Assembly (NCBI GenBank): GCA_003265975.1
Contig: QFBU01000052.1
Coordinates: 1 to 8,947 of the forward strand
Direction of reading: 5' to 3'
Length of the DNA: 8,947 nt
Source: Candidatus Marinamargulisbacteria bacterium SCGC AAA071-K20
GTDB lineage: Bacteria; Margulisbacteria; Marinamargulisbacteria; GCA-2716485; AAA071-K20
Positions within the stretch are counted from its first letter, which is position 1, and every line of letters starts with the position of its first letter. Of the stretch, positions 6,599 to 8,947 are shown piece after piece. The notes below the pieces were generated by a model. It did no database searches. It was not told the DNA's origin and saw only the letters and a program-made list of their open reading frames with translations. The translations under genes were made by a program, and so were the position numbers.

Positions 6599-7270
6599 TT
6601 AGTTCATATTTCCAATAGTGTCTTTAAGGGTTTGTTTGCAACGAGCAAAATCTTTAGCTCCATGGTCTTTTTTACTGTCTCTTAAATTAGCAAAGTCTTC
6701 TCTCAGGTCAATTAATTTCTCACTGGCTACATCCGGTACAAAAATACCTGCCCTCTCAGTTTGAATGCGACTCAGATCTCTTGAATATTCTTGAAAGTTG
6801 GTACCTTGTCGTCGTCCAGAAAACGGATCACCCGTTGCTGTTGCTAAAAGTTGGTCTGACCTTGCTTCTTTGGAATCAATAGTGCTAGCTGGAAGAATAG
6901 ACTTACCAAAAATAACAAATAAGTCGTTATGAAACCTGATACCTCGTTCACCAGACTGAAATTTAGGATGAAATACTCGAATTACAGCATCTAAAAAATC
7001 ACGTTTAACCTGTTCGTCTTCGATAGTAGAAACGATTTCCGTATTTAAGGCCCGAAGCATCGTCTTATTGTCAGGGACAGAAGTTCCTGGTTTTAAAAAG
7101 TCACAAAGTTTAGATTCAAGATCTGAAAAATCTTTATTGGAAAATCTATTATCTCCAGTTTGTCTATTAACAAGGTCTTTTATTGAATCTAATTTGTCTT
7201 TAGATGTATCATCTAAAGATTGAGGCCTCATAGATAAACTTCTTCTTCTTGATAAATTAATACCGTCCAT
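6599..7270 (-). CDS. Unrecognised ORF, 223 aa, possible first half of a split MIF4G-like protein
   Basis: I do not recognise this gene firmly. ATG at 7270 is preceded by AGGAG 5 nt upstream, so it is a genuine translation start. The first 25 residues are Ser/Arg-rich and probably disordered (MDGINLSRRRSLSMR). Residues 26-100 form two or more predicted helix pairs (DSIKDLVNRQTGD, FSDLESKLCDFL, LRALNTEIVSTI, RDFLDAVIRVF), an arrangement loosely like the opening helices of MIF4G domains. A polar segment (about 130-180) and a final helix region (183-220) follow. The ORF ends in TAA at 6601-6599, and the same frame stays open for another 362 codons beyond it. It diverges from the large gene at 7410. 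If two proteins are made, this is the upstream member of a two-gene operon; if not, it is the N-terminal part of a gene of about 586 codons. Confidence 0.65.
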   Translation of the reverse strand: MDGINLSRRRSLSMRPQSLDDTSKDKLDSIKDLVNRQTGDNRFSNKDFSDLESKLCDFLKPGTSVPDNKTMLRALNTEIVSTIEDEQVKRDFLDAVIRVFHPKFQSGERGIRFHNDLFVIFGKSILPASTIDSKEARSDQLLATATGDPFSGRRQGTNFQEYSRDLSRIQTERAGIFVPDVASEKLIDLREDFANLRDSKKDHGAKDFARCKQTLKDTIGNMN

Positions 7271-7275
7271 AAATA

Positions 7276-7280
7276 CTCCT
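7276..7280 (-). promoter_or_regulatory. Ribosome binding site of the 223-aa ORF
   Basis: AGGAG on the minus strand, 5 nt before the ATG at 7270. It contrasts with the absence of any such site before the downstream 353-aa ORF. Confidence 0.65.
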
Positions 7281-7329
7281 ATCCGTAGTGCTTACCCATG
7301 TTATCGTCTTTTTTAAACTAAAAATTGCA

Positions 7330-7362
7330 TGTAATTTTTTAAAAATAATTTAAAGAATTACA
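7330..7362. promoter_or_regulatory. 14-bp-arm inverted repeat, candidate operator
   Basis: The arms TGTAATTTTTTAAA (7330-7343) and TTTAAAGAATTACA (7349-7362) are complementary at 13 of 14 positions (the exception is a G-T wobble in RNA), around a 5-nt centre AATAA. It sits midway between divergent genes starting at 7270 and 7410, where a dyad-binding regulator could control both. A TTGCAT at 7325-7330 with an AT-rich -10-like TAATTT or TTTAAA 15-18 nt downstream may be a promoter for the plus-strand gene, overlapping the repeat. AT-richness raises the chance of coincidental symmetry, but this arm length is notable. Confidence 0.4.
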
Positions 7363-7370
7363 GCCACAAC

Positions 7371-7409
7371 ATGGAAAAATTACCCGTTCCCTGGTATAAA
7401 AGAGGTTAA
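7371..7409 (+). CDS. Possible 12-codon leader ORF
   Basis: ATG at 7371 opens a 12-codon frame, MEKLPVPWYKRG, ending in TAA at 7407-7409, directly abutting the ATG of the next gene at 7410. The ribosome binding site of the large gene (GAGG, 7402-7405) lies within its last codons. No Shine-Dalgarno precedes this ATG, so translation is doubtful. If it is used, it could couple to or regulate the downstream start. Confidence 0.2.
   Translation: MEKLPVPWYKRG
7402..7405 (+). promoter_or_regulatory. Ribosome binding site of the large partial gene
   Basis: GAGG (in AAAAGAGG) ends 4 nt before the ATG at 7410. The spacing is short but workable, and it supports this start. Confidence 0.5.
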
Positions 7410-8947
7410 ATGAAACAAGAAACTATAAAATATATAAAAGATTTCGAAAAAAAACAGTCATTCCAACTAGAACAAGGCATAAATAATCAGCGTGTTATTG
7501 TTCAATATCCCAATAAAGTGTGGCCATTTTGGGTTCAACGACAATTCGACCCTAAAAGCAGCCATTTTAATAGTAATTCAAACCCAATGTCTGCAAACAA
7601 CACTACCTATAGAAACTGGACTCAATTAGGATTCCCATTTTCTAACCAAAAAGTCTTAGTAGATCCAACAGGAATGATCACGCCACTAACTCAATTATGG
7701 TCTCTAGAGAGCTGGGTAGCCATTGGAGACAAGCTACATATTCTTTCTAGCTGTCCAAATATTAAACAATACTTAAGTAAGTCTTCACCTAAGGTAATCA
7801 CAAGATATAAATACGACGCCCTAAAAATAGACTCCGAAGTATTTTTTAACCCGCTAACCGAACATGAAAAACTATGTGTAAATCAAATTAAACTACATAA
7901 CACTACAGCTGGACCGCTCAAAATAAGCTTTTTTTACGTCATTCGGCCATATACCCCTGAAGGGGTAAGCCAAGTAAAAAATATTACCTATTTAAGTAAA
8001 CAAGCCTTTATAGTGAATAATTATCTTGGATTAGTTTTAGACAATAAACCAGACAATGTTATTTGTACTCAGTTTTCTGATGAAGATTTGTCTACGGTAT
8101 GGAATAAATGGGAAATGATTTTAAAAACACAGTGTAACCTCAATATGAGTTCAGCCTTAGCCAGCTATAACACCACTTTAGCCCCTGACGAGCAAATAAG
8201 TTATAGCTGTAAAATACCCTTAGTGGACCATTCTCTTTTAAGTAAAAGTTTTTCCAAACCAATGAAAGCAGAAAAAAGTAAGAAACTATCAAACCAAATT
8301 TCTCAATATCAAACCTTAAATGCAAGTCACGAAAGCACACATGTGAGTTATAAATGGGAAGAATTGATGAAAGAAAAAATTGACTTAAAAATTCCCGATA
8401 AAAAAACCGAACGCCTTTTCAAAGACAATTGTCATCACGTGCTCAATTTCACTTCAAAAACACAACTCTATTCAAAAATATTACCGCTTTCGAATAATAT
8501 TAATGAGTCTTTTGATATTCTTTTAGCTCTCAATCAAATTGGGTTTGCCTACAGAGCCGCTCATTTCACAATGCACTTACCTGCCTTAAAGAACTGGGCA
8601 CTCACAAGTTTAAAAACGTCTGTAGAAAAAGCAAAAACAATTATTTCAGTAAAAACAACAAGCCAATACACTAAAGATTTGGACCCTGAAAAAGTATTCT
8701 ACAAATGCCATTTTCTTGGCAAGTCGATGAAAACACACCTAGGAAAGTTAAGCGAGTATCATACACTTAGTGACTACATTTGGATTTTAGGTGCCTACCA
8801 AGCACTATTTTATTTAGCAAAAAAATGTAATAAAGAAAAAGCAACCAAACAGTACCATTCTCGGTACGTAATTCTAAAGGCTGAGCTAGAAAACTTTGCT
8901 AAACACACCTCAGATATCAATCAGTTAGACTCCATGCTACCTGTTAC
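7410..8947 (+). CDS. Large protein, beta-sandwich plus six-hairpin glycosidase-like domain (partial, 3' end outside window)
   Basis: The frame is open from ATG at 7410 to the window edge: 512 complete codons and no stop. No signal peptide or membrane helix is seen. Residues 38-105 hold NKVWPFWVQRQFDP-, YRNWTQLGFP-, VDPTGMITP- and LWSLESW-type motifs, and 165-188 hold GPLKISFFYVIRPYTPEGVS. From memory, these match the N-terminal beta-rich part of uncharacterised bacterial proteins related to glycogen-debranching or GH15-like enzymes. The remainder (about 330 onward) is helical; LLALNQIGFAYRAAH (371-385) and SDYIWILGAYQALFYLAKK (454-472) resemble helix pairs of an (alpha/alpha)6 barrel. The expected W-x-RD motif before the first of these is not evident (LSNNINESFDIL), so activity is uncertain. 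It diverges from the minus-strand pair. Domain assignment is inference; the reading frame itself is secure. Confidence 0.8.
   Translation, partial: MKQETIKYIKDFEKKQSFQLEQGINNQRVIVQYPNKVWPFWVQRQFDPKSSHFNSNSNPMSANNTTYRNWTQLGFPFSNQKVLVDPTGMITPLTQLWSLESWVAIGDKLHILSSCPNIKQYLSKSSPKVITRYKYDALKIDSEVFFNPLTEHEKLCVNQIKLHNTTAGPLKISFFYVIRPYTPEGVSQVKNITYLSKQAFIVNNYLGLVLDNKPDNVICTQFSDEDLSTVWNKWEMILKTQCNLNMSSALASYNTTLAPDEQISYSCKIPLVDHSLLSKSFSKPMKAEKSKKLSNQISQYQTLNASHESTHVSYKWEELMKEKIDLKIPDKKTERLFKDNCHHVLNFTSKTQLYSKILPLSNNINESFDILLALNQIGFAYRAAHFTMHLPALKNWALTSLKTSVEKAKTIISVKTTSQYTKDLDPEKVFYKCHFLGKSMKTHLGKLSEYHTLSDYIWILGAYQALFYLAKKCNKEKATKQYHSRYVILKAELENFAKHTSDINQLDSMLPV

Noticed and set aside
7392..7400. Extended -10-like TGGTATAAA before the large gene
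   Set aside because: Transcription would begin about 3 nt before the ATG and exclude the GAGG ribosome binding site, so an upstream promoter is more likely.
8140..8340. Minus-strand frame of 66 codons
   Set aside because: Antisense to the long plus-strand frame running from 7410 to the window edge.
1..8947. CRISPR arrays, insertion sequences, attachment sites
   Set aside because: No regularly spaced repeats, transposase or integrase motifs, or terminal inverted repeats with target duplications were seen.

Overview
This is an AT-rich bacterial window using the standard bacterial code (TAA, TGA and TAG all end genes). It holds a compact plus-strand housekeeping operon, a minus-strand pair of unrecognised ORFs, and the start of a large plus-strand gene that runs off the right edge. 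The lineage cannot be fixed from the sequence. Low GC, tight gene packing and the 7TM-HD/ybeY/dgkA order resemble Bacillota, but YbeY carries variants I associate with Bacteroidota. An AT-rich candidate phylum such as Margulisbacteria would also fit; this is a guess.

Layout. 1-210: non-coding as far as I can see, with several inverted repeats. 211-360 (-): a 49-codon ORF with a strong ribosome binding site, diverging from the operon. 426-5513 (+): miaA, a PgpH/YqfF-type 7TM-HD phosphodiesterase, ybeY, a DgkA-type lipid kinase and a CorC/HlyC-type CNNM-CBS protein. The first four genes overlap or abut and the last follows after 10 nt, so they probably form one transcript. They cover tRNA modification, c-di-AMP breakdown (predicted), rRNA processing, lipid-carrier or diacylglycerol phosphorylation, and membrane ion transport.

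5510-7270 (-): two ORFs of 223 and 353 codons, convergent with the operon; the last stop codons overlap inside one CTAG. They lie in the same frame, separated by one TAA and nine sense codons. Read together they show a loose helix-by-helix resemblance to the eukaryotic MIF4G (eIF4G middle) domain, which the stop would split. This is the most unusual part of the window and needs a profile search.

7271-7409: a divergent intergenic region with a 14-bp-arm inverted repeat (7330-7362) and a possible 12-codon leader ORF. 7410-8947 (+): at least 512 codons of a protein whose motifs recall uncharacterised bacterial proteins with a beta-sandwich followed by a six-hairpin glycosidase-like helical domain. 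The usual acidic motif of that domain is not evident.
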